A DNA stretch of 45,002 nt from Tannerellaceae bacterium (GCA_021203545.1 JAJQAZ010000017.1:5704-50705); one strand, 5' to 3'. Positions 1 through 8,851 are shown, numbered from the stretch's first letter. The notes: a model not told the origin generated them from the letters alone. Numbers and translations: made by a program.

Positions 1-694
1 GTTGTGATTAGCTACCAAATTACTATCTTTGACATAACAATCTGCATGGTTATGAAGTCCATACCGGTTGTGATTAGCTACCAAATTACTATCTTTGACA
101 TACCTCCGGTGAGCGGGTATCCCTTACGCCGGGTTGTGATTAGCTACCAAATTACTATCTTTGACATAGTACCACTTGTAGGTTAATTTCCTTTACAGGT
201 TGTGATTAGCTACCAAATTACTATCTTTGACATACGGTATTTCGGGGACGAAAACGATAGAGAGGTTGTGATTAGCTACCAAATTACTATCTTTGACATA
301 CTTTAAGTACGCTCCAGCGGTAGGCGCGCGTTGTGATTAGCTACCAAATTACTATCTTTGACATAGTAGTTTCATTTTTCGTCCACGTTTTCCCTGTTGT
401 GATTAGCTACCAAATTACTATCTTTGACATATCTTTTTTTGCCATACCTTTCATTATCTAGTTGTGATTAGCTACCAAATTACTATCTTTGACATAGCAG
501 CAAGCAAGGCTTTTTGAACTGGCCAAGTTGTGATTAGCTACCAAATTACTATCTTTGACATAGGAAGAGAGCAACAGGCATACCATAATAGCGTTGTGAT
601 TAGCTACCAAATTACTATCTTTGACATATTCCGGATAAAACGGGCTGCGGTGTCGGCTGTTGTGATTAGCTACCAAATTACTATCTTTGACATA
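1..694 (+). CRISPR. Type II-C CRISPR array, 11 repeats and 10 spacers, cut at the window edge
   Basis: Eleven identical 36-bp repeats (each begins GTTGTGATTAGC and ends CTTTGACATA) start at 1, 67, 133, 199, 265, 330, 396, 461, 527, 593 and 659. The ten spacers are 30 bp, except the fifth and seventh, which are 29 bp, and none resembles another. The window begins exactly on a repeat, so the array probably continues to the left. The first 22 bases of the repeat pair with the tracrRNA at 5945-5968, which fixes the crRNA sense as the plus strand, convergent with the cas genes. Perfect repeat identity through the last copy suggests a recently active or well-conserved array. No leader could be identified: 695-780 shows no recognisable leader motif, and the other end is outside the window. 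Confidence 0.98.
660..689 (+). promoter_or_regulatory. Repeat-embedded promoter (last repeat shown; present in all 11)
   Basis: Each repeat carries TTG at its bases 2-4 and TATCTTTG at bases 24-31, separated by 19 bp. This matches the Bacteroidota -33 (TTG/TTTG) and -7 (TAnnTTTG) elements at their normal spacing. Transcription should start about 4-6 bases after the final G, at the repeat-spacer border, giving one start per spacer. The arrangement parallels the repeat-borne -10 boxes known in Neisseria II-C arrays. The match is seen directly; promoter activity is inferred. Confidence 0.7.
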
Positions 695-782
695 TCACAA
701 ACAGTCATACCGTTGGGATATTACTGAATACCAAACACTTAAAAGGCTGTTTAGAATATAAAAAAGAGATGTCATTGAAGAT

Positions 783-815
783 AAAAATCCTGTCTTTTGG
801 CAGGATTTTTTCTTT
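783..815. terminator. Bidirectional intrinsic terminator between array and cas operon
   Basis: Arms AAAAATCCTG (783-792) and CAGGATTTTT (801-810) form a 10-bp stem with an 8-base loop. The T-rich run continues to 817 on the plus strand, and the A/T-rich arm serves as a U-tract in the other direction. It lies just after the restored cas2 stop (816-818) and 89 bp beyond the last repeat, so it can end both convergent transcripts. Confidence 0.85.
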
Positions 816-1153
<338 letters not shown>

Positions 1154-2092
1154 CTAATCCGTCAAAGAAGGATAAGAGATTTTTCTTAACTCTCCACTAA
1201 AACATTTATAAAGAGAGGCAGTAGTCTGTGCTGCAGCTATCATTAAAGGACTTCGCTTATTATTTATTTTCACTTCTGTAACAGGAATATTTAATAACCG
1301 ACTTTTTATTTCGGTTGTCAGGTTTGTATAATCCATATTACTATCGGCTATTTCGATAACAATCCGGTCTACAAACGGACGGTAGGGTTCCATTATATCG
1401 TCTGCCAGACAATAGGCATTATACCTGTTATGATGATGAATTCCCAACGTAGGCAATAATCCACTGGCCACCAAAGAACGGGCGATTACAGCCCGCAAAA
1501 TAGCGTATCCATAATTCAATAAATTATTGGGAGGTACCCCCTCTCTATCACGGGTAAAACCGGTGATATAAGGAAAAAGGCTTTTCCAATAATAAGCTGC
1601 TGCACGTGCTTCGTAATTATCAGGATCGCCGCTTCTTACATCGTTTGCCCAGACCTGCATATTCTTTACTACTTCTCCCCGGGTTCTTTTCAGTACCTCA
1701 GCCTGATTCTCTATTTTTTGTTTAACTGTTTGTTGCCATAACTGTTTTTTCAGAGGTAACGAAACATCCAGCTGATTTCGGAACCGTTCATTCTGTGTTG
1801 TATTTCCGGATAGAGGAAGCAGTAATCCGGCCGGCATCCGGTCACTGCCACAGGTAATAACCGCACAATTATTGGCCAGCAGTTTTTCCAGTACTCCCTG
1901 CGTTATGGTAATTTGCCTATGATCCAACAAAAGAATCCCTATATCCTCTATGGGAATGGTTCGCATAGCATCCCGTTTAAATGAATCAGGCAACGTATCA
2001 TTTTTTTCTACTTCCGGTAGTTTAATAACCAATTGTTCATTTTTCAGAGATAAATAGGCCGGATTTCCGAAATAGAGTGTTTTCTTGATCAT
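1154..2092 (-). CDS. cas1: CRISPR-associated endonuclease Cas1 (type II-C)
   Basis: Cas1 is the integrase of spacer acquisition. At 312 aa it has normal length for type II Cas1. Expected metal-binding residues are visible in order: E161 in YEARAAAYYWK, the histidine cluster in GIHHHNRYN (about 219-221), and the aspartates in ADDIMEPYRPF (231-232). The N-terminal half holds the usual beta-sandwich with a phrase like DIGILLLDHRQITIT. Its start overlaps the cas9 stop by 4 bp (ATGA), so the two are translationally coupled. The following gene, cas2, is frameshifted, so the adaptation module may not work as assembled. No anomaly is seen in cas1 itself. Confidence 0.97.
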   Translation of the reverse strand: MIKKTLYFGNPAYLSLKNEQLVIKLPEVEKNDTLPDSFKRDAMRTIPIEDIGILLLDHRQITITQGVLEKLLANNCAVITCGSDRMPAGLLLPLSGNTTQNERFRNQLDVSLPLKKQLWQQTVKQKIENQAEVLKRTRGEVVKNMQVWANDVRSGDPDNYEARAAAYYWKSLFPYITGFTRDREGVPPNNLLNYGYAILRAVIARSLVASGLLPTLGIHHHNRYNAYCLADDIMEPYRPFVDRIVIEIADSNMDYTNLTTEIKSRLLNIPVTEVKINNKRSPLMIAAAQTTASLYKCFSGELRKISYPSLTD

Positions 2093-5000
2093 GACATATC
2101 CTCCTTTTCTTTAATTTCTCCTAAATAATCTACTTTTACTTTATAAGGGGTAAGATCAAAGAATGAGCGTAAACTACTTACTCTTATAAAACGTTTACTT
2201 TCTTTTGCCTGTGTATCATCTATCAGTTGCGTTTCCAGATGATGGCGGAAAGAAACATCTATTTTACCACTTGAATCAAAAGCTAATTTCTGCACCCGGT
2301 ACAAATAGTCACTAATAGTTTTGTAGTCTTTATTTTGTAGAGCGATCCGGGTTGCTTCCGGGGAAAGTCCCAGTATAAACATTTCATTTTGTTGCAGGCT
2401 TGTTATTAATGAATGGTTAGCCGGAGGAAGTTTTTCAAGGAAATTTTGCGGAAAGTAGTTTTCCTGTCCGGATATAATCCGGTCCCATACGGCATTGGTG
2501 TCCTTTATTATAACCGGAAGTTTGTATTTTTTCCTTTCCACGGCATGCCAGAAAGTACAACCATGTGCCAGCCGGTTGCCTTCCGGATCGGTATAAATAG
2601 CCAAATGATGATTGTTACCGGGCTTTACGAATCCAATCTCTTTTCCCTGTTCATCTTTTCTCACCGGTACAACTGCTGAAAGTCCGGTAAAACAACGTAC
2701 GGAATGGATAGGGCGTTCCAGGCCTTCATCCACATACCAGGGTACTATTTTATCGCCCTGCTGTACATCCCTGAACGCCTCTTTATGTTTGCCGTTGTAT
2801 TTAGCCACCCTTTTTTCTAGGATTTGTCTGATCCCTTTGTCTATTACTTTATCAATTTTATTGAAATTGGTATCAACGGTATATTTAATTACATATTCTT
2901 CGTTGTAGCAGGCTGCTGTTTCCAGTTGGACCTGTTGCGCTTTATCTATGTATAACGGATTTTTCTTTAGCGAGGCTAAGGCTTCTTTTGGGTCATTCCC
3001 ATAAGTTTTAAGCCGTTCCTCCACTAATAATTGAATATGGGGATCAACGATCAAACCGGGGTTCTGAAACAAATATTTTATTTTTTCCTTTTTACCTATT
3101 ACCCTGATTTTTCCGTAAACACTCTCTTCACTTAATGCACCGCGCGGGATGATGATTCCGGATTGTACCACTTTTTTGTTTCCCTTTTTACCGGCTTTCC
3201 GGGTACCAGTTACCGCGACTTTCTTTCCGGACTTAAAAGAAATTAGAATTCCGGCTACGGCATTTTCTACTTCCTGCACAGATAAAGGAGATTGCGAGAC
3301 AATGTATTTTTCAAGCAAAGAGAGTTTTTCCCGGTAAGTAACCGAACGTTTATTGACCTCCCACTCCATATCTTCCCTTGTTTTGGAAGAGTTAAGTGTG
3401 TTGAACCGTTGAATAAATCCCTGTTTGGTACAGGCTATAACAAGGGCATCTATTGCATGATGACGGTGATCGTCACGCTTGGACCAACCGGTAATTTTCT
3501 CTTTGGTATGAGTGTTCTTTCCGTGCTCACTGGTCCATGTATCATACTCCGTCAATCCCAGCTCTTTGTATTTAGGGAATTGCAGATTCATAGTTACATC
3601 GTCCCACCCACATAAACGGCGCAATTCAGCCGTAACGGTTCCGGTAGTACACCACATGTGGCGGCATACGGTTTGCAGAATCTCCCGGGCCTTACGGGAT
3701 ATGTATTGGGTTTCTCTTAATTGCCTGTCAATAAAATTATCCGGAATATCCTCTTCGGACATTAATAATTTATCACGTTTGGCTTTTGTAATAACATGGT
3801 TTGAAAAAAGTGAATGAACACGTTCCACGTACTCATTGAAAACAGCTTCCGGTTTGTTTTTCATAAAATCGTAAGCGGTCTGGTTTCCTTTGGTAGAGTT
3901 ACAGGTGCGATGTGCCAGAGTTTTATTGCTCTGTGAGTCATCAAACAGTTTGGAACGTGGAATAATATGTTCTACTTCCACTTCTGTTCCTGTAATCGCA
4001 TCTGTTAAACTAATCGGATTTCCACAATAGATGCAAATGGAATTCAATTTTGTATCATGGTCATTGATCTCATGGTAGAGCCGCCATTTCAGGATATTGT
4101 TCCGGGTAGCCCGTAAACCATATTCTGCCAGACTCTTTCTAATCGTATCGTTTTCACGTTCCCGCTTGCTGAGATTTTTATCTGTTTCATTCCGTTCTTC
4201 TTTGCTTTGTTTCAGTTCCCGGGCCAATTCAATTCTGATCTCATCGAATTTGAAATACTTTGTAATAGTACCGGATTCATCTTTTTCGCTATACTTATTA
4301 ATAATACTATTCACCAGATTGATCATCTGGTTGAGTATTTTCTCTACAACAGGTTGCCGGAGGGAGTTTTTAGGTAACAGAGATAATGTATGTTGCAACC
4401 GGCGGTTCCGGTTTTCTTCCGATGTAAGTGAATGACTGTGGTTATGGCCGGCATAACTCATTGCGTTTGTATATTCTTCACCTTCCATCAGATAAGGCAA
4501 TAGCTTCCGGATCAACCGGGCCGATTTATTTCCGAAACCCTGTTTGGTAAAGTCTATATTCGCAAGGCGCTCAATTGTTTCATCATCCAGATCAAAGTTT
4601 TTACGGAGTGCAGCTCTGCATTCTGCCGGATCGTTCAGGGAATAGATCGTATGCCATAACTGATAAAAAGGCTCTTTCTCACATGCCGGATCTACAACTT
4701 TCATCCGTTTTTCACTCAGAATTTCACCTGTTTTCTTATCATATAAATAACAGGGATCTTCTTTTTCAAGTATATTCAGGTTGAATTGCAAAAGATGACT
4801 GTATGCGGGAGTGGTACCCAGGCATTTTTTTATTTCTAATTTAGTGAAATTGCCTTGTATGCCTCTTTCTAACTGTTTACCGGTAATGCACTCTTTTTTA
4901 TGTAAACCTAATAGTTTACATAATTCGGTTGCTGTTAATTTGGGATGTTCATCCAGGTAGTGAAAAAGTAGCTGTTTTTGTTGTGGAGAAAGAGTAACGG

Positions 5001-5850
5001 GTTCTCCTTTGCGATTTGTGATACGGATGTTGTGTATGGATTCCCATATTTTCTCTATCTGGAATAAAGGTGAGCTTTTAGGTGCTACTTTGGGACCTAT
5101 AAATATTTTTTTTCCTTCCTTTTCTATCCAGCGACCTTCAAATTCGCAGACGGATACCAACCCTTTCTGCGATTTCAGCGGTCGTTGGAAATAGATGATC
5201 CGGTCGCGGAGTTCGTTTTTCAGTTCTTCCGGCAGCAGGTGTTGTTGCCTCCGGCAAATAGCTTCAAACTCTTCTATATACGCTTCACGAGGAAAGATAT
5301 TTTCTTTTACCCGGAAATATTCATTTCTTTTTAATTGAAGATAAAAATACTGTCCGATAGTGAGATTCTGCTCTTTAATTAACTGATAATTGTTTTTTAT
5401 CTGTGTAAGATATTCTGTCTCTTTTTTGTTACTATTCTGATCCAGTTTACCGCTTTTATACCCCCGTTTCTGATTTAGCCATAATAGAAGCCTACCCAGT
5501 TCCTGTTTGGATATTTCTTCTGTAACAGCCCGGTTTCTAAGCGCCCACAATTCCATTTTAGGCATCTTCTTTAATTCTTCATCAGGCATCATCCCGTGTT
5601 TTCTTAAAAAATCTGCCAACAAGCCGCACCGTTGTTGATACCGGTCGTATCCTTTGCGGATAGTACGCGCTCTGGTACGCAATGCATTCCGGGTTTCACC
5701 GGTACCTTTACTGAAATCTTTTCCTTCTGTTCCTTCATAAGGAATTACCCTGCTTCCAAGTGCTATAATGTGAGTTGAATTTTCTGTTTCACGGATAATT
5801 GCCCATCCAATAGAAGCCGGCCCGAGGTCTAAACCCAATATTGTTTTCAT
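2089..5850 (-). CDS. cas9: CRISPR-associated endonuclease Cas9 (type II-C, 1253 aa)
   Basis: RNA-guided DNA endonuclease that uses crRNA and tracrRNA. All catalytic motifs are present. RuvC-I is LGLDLGPASIGWAI with D8. The arginine-rich bridge helix is about residues 53-76 (NALRTRARTIRKGYDRY). RuvC-II is IRIELARE with E541. The HNH domain has a CIYC zinc-type pair followed by EVEHIIPRSKLFDD with H628, then N642 in SQSNKTL. RuvC-III is HHAIDALVIA with D801. The roughly 450 residues after RuvC-III should hold the wedge and PAM-interacting domains. RuvC-I reads GPASIGW rather than the more common GTNSIGW. The gene heads the cas9-cas1-cas2 operon, and the tracrRNA is encoded divergently just upstream, the usual II-C layout with no csn2 or cas4. 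Confidence 0.98.
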   Translation of the reverse strand: MKTILGLDLGPASIGWAIIRETENSTHIIALGSRVIPYEGTEGKDFSKGTGETRNALRTRARTIRKGYDRYQQRCGLLADFLRKHGMMPDEELKKMPKMELWALRNRAVTEEISKQELGRLLLWLNQKRGYKSGKLDQNSNKKETEYLTQIKNNYQLIKEQNLTIGQYFYLQLKRNEYFRVKENIFPREAYIEEFEAICRRQQHLLPEELKNELRDRIIYFQRPLKSQKGLVSVCEFEGRWIEKEGKKIFIGPKVAPKSSPLFQIEKIWESIHNIRITNRKGEPVTLSPQQKQLLFHYLDEHPKLTATELCKLLGLHKKECITGKQLERGIQGNFTKLEIKKCLGTTPAYSHLLQFNLNILEKEDPCYLYDKKTGEILSEKRMKVVDPACEKEPFYQLWHTIYSLNDPAECRAALRKNFDLDDETIERLANIDFTKQGFGNKSARLIRKLLPYLMEGEEYTNAMSYAGHNHSHSLTSEENRNRRLQHTLSLLPKNSLRQPVVEKILNQMINLVNSIINKYSEKDESGTITKYFKFDEIRIELARELKQSKEERNETDKNLSKRERENDTIRKSLAEYGLRATRNNILKWRLYHEINDHDTKLNSICIYCGNPISLTDAITGTEVEVEHIIPRSKLFDDSQSNKTLAHRTCNSTKGNQTAYDFMKNKPEAVFNEYVERVHSLFSNHVITKAKRDKLLMSEEDIPDNFIDRQLRETQYISRKAREILQTVCRHMWCTTGTVTAELRRLCGWDDVTMNLQFPKYKELGLTEYDTWTSEHGKNTHTKEKITGWSKRDDHRHHAIDALVIACTKQGFIQRFNTLNSSKTREDMEWEVNKRSVTYREKLSLLEKYIVSQSPLSVQEVENAVAGILISFKSGKKVAVTGTRKAGKKGNKKVVQSGIIIPRGALSEESVYGKIRVIGKKEKIKYLFQNPGLIVDPHIQLLVEERLKTYGNDPKEALASLKKNPLYIDKAQQVQLETAACYNEEYVIKYTVDTNFNKIDKVIDKGIRQILEKRVAKYNGKHKEAFRDVQQGDKIVPWYVDEGLERPIHSVRCFTGLSAVVPVRKDEQGKEIGFVKPGNNHHLAIYTDPEGNRLAHGCTFWHAVERKKYKLPVIIKDTNAVWDRIISGQENYFPQNFLEKLPPANHSLITSLQQNEMFILGLSPEATRIALQNKDYKTISDYLYRVQKLAFDSSGKIDVSFRHHLETQLIDDTQAKESKRFIRVSSLRSFFDLTPYKVKVDYLGEIKEKEDMS

Positions 5851-5913
5851 TAAAAACTGATTTTAAGAATTAGATTTTTGCAAGTTAATATTTAATATTT
5901 ATTCTGAAAAATA

Positions 5914-5943
5914 TTGCAGAATAAAATAAAGAATATAACTTTG
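5914..5943 (+). promoter_or_regulatory. tracrRNA promoter
   Basis: TTG at 5914-5916 and TAACTTTG at 5936-5943 are separated by 19 bp, a perfect match to the Bacteroidota consensus. The spacing equals that inside every CRISPR repeat. The predicted start is about 5947, immediately before the anti-repeat. Confidence 0.75.
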
Positions 5944-5944
5944 G

Positions 5945-6018
5945 CAATAATTTGGAGCTAATCACAATAAGGATTATTCCGTTGTGAAAACATGCAAGGC
6001 GGGGCAACTCGCCTTTTT
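5945..6018 (+). ncRNA. tracrRNA of the II-C system
   Basis: The anti-repeat TAATTTGGAGCTAATCACAA (5948-5967) pairs with bases 1-22 of the repeat. It leaves one unpaired repeat base (A14) and a final G-U wobble. The body AAGGATTATTCCGTTGTGAA follows (5970-5989), containing a short GGATTATTCC nexus hairpin, then the terminator hairpin AAGGCG/CGCCTT (5996-6001, 6010-6015) and five Ts. The predicted length is about 72-74 nt, compact for a tracrRNA. It guides crRNA maturation by RNase III and Cas9 loading. It is divergent from cas9 and about 95 bp from its start codon. Confidence 0.9.
5996..6018 (+). terminator. tracrRNA terminator hairpin
   Basis: A 6-bp stem AAGGCG/CGCCTT with an 8-base loop is followed by TTTTT (6014-6018). 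It doubles as the 3' structural hairpin of the tracrRNA. Confidence 0.8.
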
Positions 6019-6046
6019 GTTTGTAAATAAGTTGTTTGCAGTTTAA

Positions 6047-6073
6047 GCACAGATTTAAATCTGCGCCAGCGAT
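6047..6073. repeat. Dispersed palindromic repeat, family A, copy 1
   Basis: The core AGATTTAAATCT is flanked by GCAC and GCGCC, followed by AGCGAT. The same unit is found at 7900-7926 and, inverted, at 32402-32422. The surrounding gap (6019-6326) otherwise shows only AT-rich sequence without a credible gene; a leftward frame of 83 codons (6179-6430) overlaps the next gene and looks spurious. Confidence 0.6.
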
Positions 6074-6326
6074 ACCAGCGACAAAACAAAAAAGCTTAAG
6101 TGGATAACATAATTATCTTCGCTATACCGGACGGAGAGACAGTTTTTTTCCAAATAACAAACAGATACATATTATAGACTAATCAATTTCATTTTTTAAT
6201 AAATAACCCACCACAAGCATCAGGATATAACAAAAAGAAAGGTTATATAAAAAACAAGCAAACAGTAAAACATTTACCACTCCATTTTTATTATTTTGCA
6301 ATTCAAAACAATGAAATAAAAGAAAT

Positions 6327-7034
6327 ATGCAAACGATAAACCTATTAATCTGTGACACATTTCCGGGATTGCTTCCGGCTTCTGTAGAATCGTACGGCAT
6401 TATGCTTTGCAACCTCTTTTTATCTTCCACTCAACAGGAAATAAGATTTAAAACATATTATACACATCAGGGAGAACTGCCCCATGAAATTTTACCCAAC
6501 GAACTTTATCTGATACCCGGTAGTAATTCCGGGGCTTACGAAGAGAAGAAATGGATTAAAGAATTAATCTGTTTCATCCGGGAAGCTAACAGGAAAAAAG
6601 TTCCTATGGCCGGGATTTGTTTCGGACATCAGGTCATCGCACAGGCATTGGGTGGCGAAGTACAACCTTCGGAAAAAGGTTGGGGAACAGGCATACGCAC
6701 TTCCCGGATCATACGTAGTAACGGTTTGAAATACTTTCCCGAAGGTGCCCTTAGCCTTCATTACAATCATCACGACCAGGTGATTAAATTACCACCCGAA
6801 GCAATTTGTTTTGCAACGTCTGACTTTTGTCCGCATGAAGGATTTCAGATAGGCGATCACATCCTGACATTCCAGGGTCACCCCGAATATACCGATGAAT
6901 ATAATTTACATCTTATCTGCAATCATGGAGACAACGAGCCGGAAGAAATAAAAAAAGTGGCTATTGAAAGTATCCGCACAAAAGAGCATCAGGGATTACA
7001 GGTAGCCCGTTGGATATTATCATTACTCGAATAA
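6327..7034 (+). CDS. Class I glutamine amidotransferase-like protein
   Basis: A stand-alone GATase1 domain of 235 aa, related to the glutaminase part of GMP synthase; such enzymes release ammonia from glutamine or cleave gamma-glutamyl bonds. The triad is complete: C98 in the nucleophile elbow GICFGHQ, H185 and E187 in FQGHPEY. The LIPGSNSGAYE segment (about 62-72) is the oxyanion-side loop. No synthetase domain is fused or adjacent, so the acceptor substrate is unknown. The C-terminal end overlaps the convergent ATL gene by 12 bp. Intact, with a cytosolic look (no signal peptide). Confidence 0.85.
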   Translation: MQTINLLICDTFPGLLPASVESYGIMLCNLFLSSTQQEIRFKTYYTHQGELPHEILPNELYLIPGSNSGAYEEKKWIKELICFIREANRKKVPMAGICFGHQVIAQALGGEVQPSEKGWGTGIRTSRIIRSNGLKYFPEGALSLHYNHHDQVIKLPPEAICFATSDFCPHEGFQIGDHILTFQGHPEYTDEYNLHLICNHGDNEPEEIKKVAIESIRTKEHQGLQVARWILSLLE

Positions 7035-7337
7035 TTCTCCGGACAAACCTTTCCACAAACAGGCTTCTAAATCTACACAACCGTTTTTACGGAAATTTAC
7101 TCCCTCGGCCAACAATAGCTCTTTTTGTTCCGGCCAACCGGGAGCCAGCCTTCCGGCACTATTCACCACACGGTGGGCTGGAATATATTTTCCGGCAGGG
7201 ATGTGTTTGAGTGCATAGCCTACCCTGCGGGCATGCGCAGGGAAACCGGCCAATCGCGCAATCCATCCATACGTAATTACCTGTCCGGGCGGAATTTGTT
7301 TTACTATTGAATATACATCCTCATCAAATGTTTCCAT
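7023..7337 (-). CDS. Alkyltransferase-like (ATL / MGMT-family) DNA-binding protein
   Basis: A 104-aa protein with the DNA-binding domain of O6-alkylguanine-DNA alkyltransferase: PPGQVITYGWIARLAGFP (about 16-33), ARRVGYALK (36-44) and IPAHRVVNSAGRLAPG (52-67). The active-site PCHRV of true methyltransferases reads PAHRV (A54), so it cannot accept an alkyl group. It should act as an ATL protein that flags alkylated guanine for nucleotide excision repair, as known for Atl1/eAtl. A TACATTTG -7 element lies upstream (minus strand of 7345-7352). It is convergent with, and overlaps by 12 bp, the amidotransferase gene. Confidence 0.85.
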   Translation of the reverse strand: METFDEDVYSIVKQIPPGQVITYGWIARLAGFPAHARRVGYALKHIPAGKYIPAHRVVNSAGRLAPGWPEQKELLLAEGVNFRKNGCVDLEACLWKGLSGELFE

Positions 7338-7396
7338 AACAGAACAAATGTATAACGAATTTTCTTACCTTTACTGTATCAAATAAGAATTACGTA

Positions 7397-7783
7397 ATGA
7401 AAAAGTTATCCATATATATTTTATCCCTACTATTTGTCTGTACTCTTTTTACCAGTTGCGAAATAGATGATGAAGGAGGTTATATTCAACAATACAACCT
7501 GCATGGCATCTGGTGGGCCGAATCGTGGGATGATGAGTATGGTGAAATACACGAACAACAGCTATTTTTTGATTACAGCGGCAGAGGTACAGAACACTAT
7601 ATCGTACACGGACCTTATGGATACCAGGAAACCTACTATTTTAACTGGGAATGGCTGGATGACAGAACTGTGATTATGTATTTCGAAGACGGTGATATCA
7701 GCCGTTTCGATATTTATGAATTAAACGGCTTTTTACTACGGGGCCGCCTGGGCAACAACAGCGTTTACTTTACACCCCGATGA
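7397..7783 (+). CDS. Small secreted lipoprotein, function unknown
   Basis: A 128-aa product starting with a lipoprotein signal peptide: MKK, a hydrophobic stretch (about 5-17) and lipobox LFTSC with Cys at about 21. The mature part is acidic and aromatic (HGIWWAESWDDEYGE, YYFNWEWLDD) and looks like one small beta-rich domain, compatible with the lipocalin-like fold common in Bacteroidota lipoproteins, but I do not recognise a specific family. It is transcribed divergently from the ATL gene, with no operon partner downstream. Function not assigned. Confidence 0.7.
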   Translation: MKKLSIYILSLLFVCTLFTSCEIDDEGGYIQQYNLHGIWWAESWDDEYGEIHEQQLFFDYSGRGTEHYIVHGPYGYQETYYFNWEWLDDRTVIMYFEDGDISRFDIYELNGFLLRGRLGNNSVYFTPR

Positions 7784-7821
7784 TATCTTAAACTAATAAG
7801 GCACAAATGAACGCAGACTTT

Positions 7822-7926
7822 TTTATTACTCTGCGTAATTCTGCGTTTTCCGCGTAATCTGCGTACTCTATACTTTAATTCATAAAACAGACTGTTCAGG
7901 CACAGATTTAAATCTGCGCCAGCGAT
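7822..7926. repeat. Dispersed palindromic repeat, family A, copy 2, with degenerate CTGCGTAAT units
   Basis: The palindromic core with AGATTTAAATCT lies at 7900-7926 and matches 6047-6073. It is preceded by short near-repeats of TCTGCGTAAT/CGCGTAATCTGCG (about 7822-7866). The 182-bp gap between two convergent genes holds nothing else recognisable. Confidence 0.5.
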
Positions 7927-7965
7927 GAACAGCGATAAGGCAAAAACTGACTAAGGAAACAGGTT

Positions 7966-8250
7966 TTACAAATTGATATAGCTTTTCAATGCTTCCACAT
8001 ACTTTTCAAAGGCCTCTATTCCTTTGGGGGTTATTTTGCAAATGGTTTGAGGCCGTTTTCCTTTGAATGTTTTTGTTACTTCTATATACCCGGCTTGTTG
8101 CAGTTTATCAATCTGCACACTCAGATTCCCGGCGGTAGCGTTTGTCTTCTCCCGCAAATAGACAAAATCCGCTTCCTCCACAGAAATCAAAATAGAGACG
8201 ACCGCCAGCCTGAGTTCCGAGAGTAATAATGGATCTAATTCTTTAAACAT
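7966..8250 (-). CDS. Winged-helix transcriptional regulator (HTH_34-like)
   Basis: A 94-aa single-domain regulator. The recognition region is about residues 30-60 (LREKTNATAGNLSVQIDKL), and the wing KTFKGKRPQTICKITPKG is about 60-78, like the small HTH_34/MarR-type regulators of Bacteroidota. It overlaps the membrane-protein gene by 8 bp and is the last gene of a co-directional run with a TonB receptor and a DUF2141 protein. It is the likely local regulator of that run; the 27-bp palindrome at 11781-11807 is a candidate operator. No sensor domain is present. Confidence 0.8.
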   Translation of the reverse strand: MFKELDPLLLSELRLAVVSILISVEEADFVYLREKTNATAGNLSVQIDKLQQAGYIEVTKTFKGKRPQTICKITPKGIEAFEKYVEALKSYINL

Positions 8251-8851
8251 TCTTACTCCTTACTTTATAGTTAAGATAATGTCCGGGAATAACCATCATT
8301 AAAAAGAATATAGCCGCAAACGCCGGAAATGATAAAATTCTCAGATTCATGTAATCCAGTAATAAAAGAACAATCGAAAGTGTCATCCCTAAAGCTCCGG
8401 AAATAACCAAAGGGCGAAATTCAATAACCAGCCCGGTCAGAGTAGTTCCGATGCCCATCATTAAAACAATGATAAACAAAATTGGGAAGTAATAGATAAT
8501 AGAAACCATCGACAAAAGAAACCCGGTAATACCCAATACAGACCAGATATAGCCAATCACTTTATCAATATAAGTAGTAACATAAGGAGTCTTTTTTCTT
8601 CTTCTGTTATATAGTATGGAAATAGTACCGGCACCTGCCGGTAATAGTAACCAAAGCCATTGCCAATAATAACTTTTTGTATAAAGTACTGTCCCCCATA
8701 CCAGCAGTGTAACAAATATAGTCATATATCCCCAGATCAGGAACATGGTACCGCTACCTTCTTCCATCTTCCGCTTTGTATTGCGGATCATACTAGCGAT
8801 TAATACTAAACTCTCTTTTTCGTTTAATTGTCTGTCCTGCATTTCTTCCAT
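8243..8851 (-). CDS. Integral membrane protein, function unknown
   Basis: A 202-aa protein with a charged cytosolic N-terminus (about 1-38) and roughly five to six hydrophobic helices: about 39-57, 68-80, 100-118, 121-140, 148-166 and 174-190. Such proteins often precede small winged-helix regulators in Bacteroidota and may sequester or signal to them, but this is inference from gene order. It is translationally coupled (8-bp overlap) to the regulator downstream and lies 60 bp after the TonB receptor gene. Confidence 0.7.
   Translation of the reverse strand: MEEMQDRQLNEKESLVLIASMIRNTKRKMEEGSGTMFLIWGYMTIFVTLLVWGTVLYTKSYYWQWLWLLLPAGAGTISILYNRRRKKTPYVTTYIDKVIGYIWSVLGITGFLLSMVSIIYYFPILFIIVLMMGIGTTLTGLVIEFRPLVISGALGMTLSIVLLLLDYMNLRILSFPAFAAIFFLMMVIPGHYLNYKVRSKNV

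Noticed and set aside
4-727. Short frames inside the CRISPR array on both strands with repeated VISYQITIFDI or VKDSNLVANHN peptides
   Set aside because: They are translations of the CRISPR repeat; the spacers break the pattern and no ribosome site is present.
695-780. CRISPR leader between the last repeat and the terminator
   Set aside because: The crRNA sense derived from the tracrRNA places this stretch at the 3' end of the array, and no leader-like motif is visible; it cannot be decided without the other end.
2413-5194. Several plus-strand frames of 60-112 codons opposite cas9
   Set aside because: They are antisense shadows of an intact Cas9 frame with complete motifs; their translations show no domain.
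6179-6430. Leftward 83-codon frame with a hydrophobic stretch
   Set aside because: It overlaps the start of the amidotransferase gene in antisense and lacks a ribosome site; its hydrophobicity is due to AT-rich DNA.
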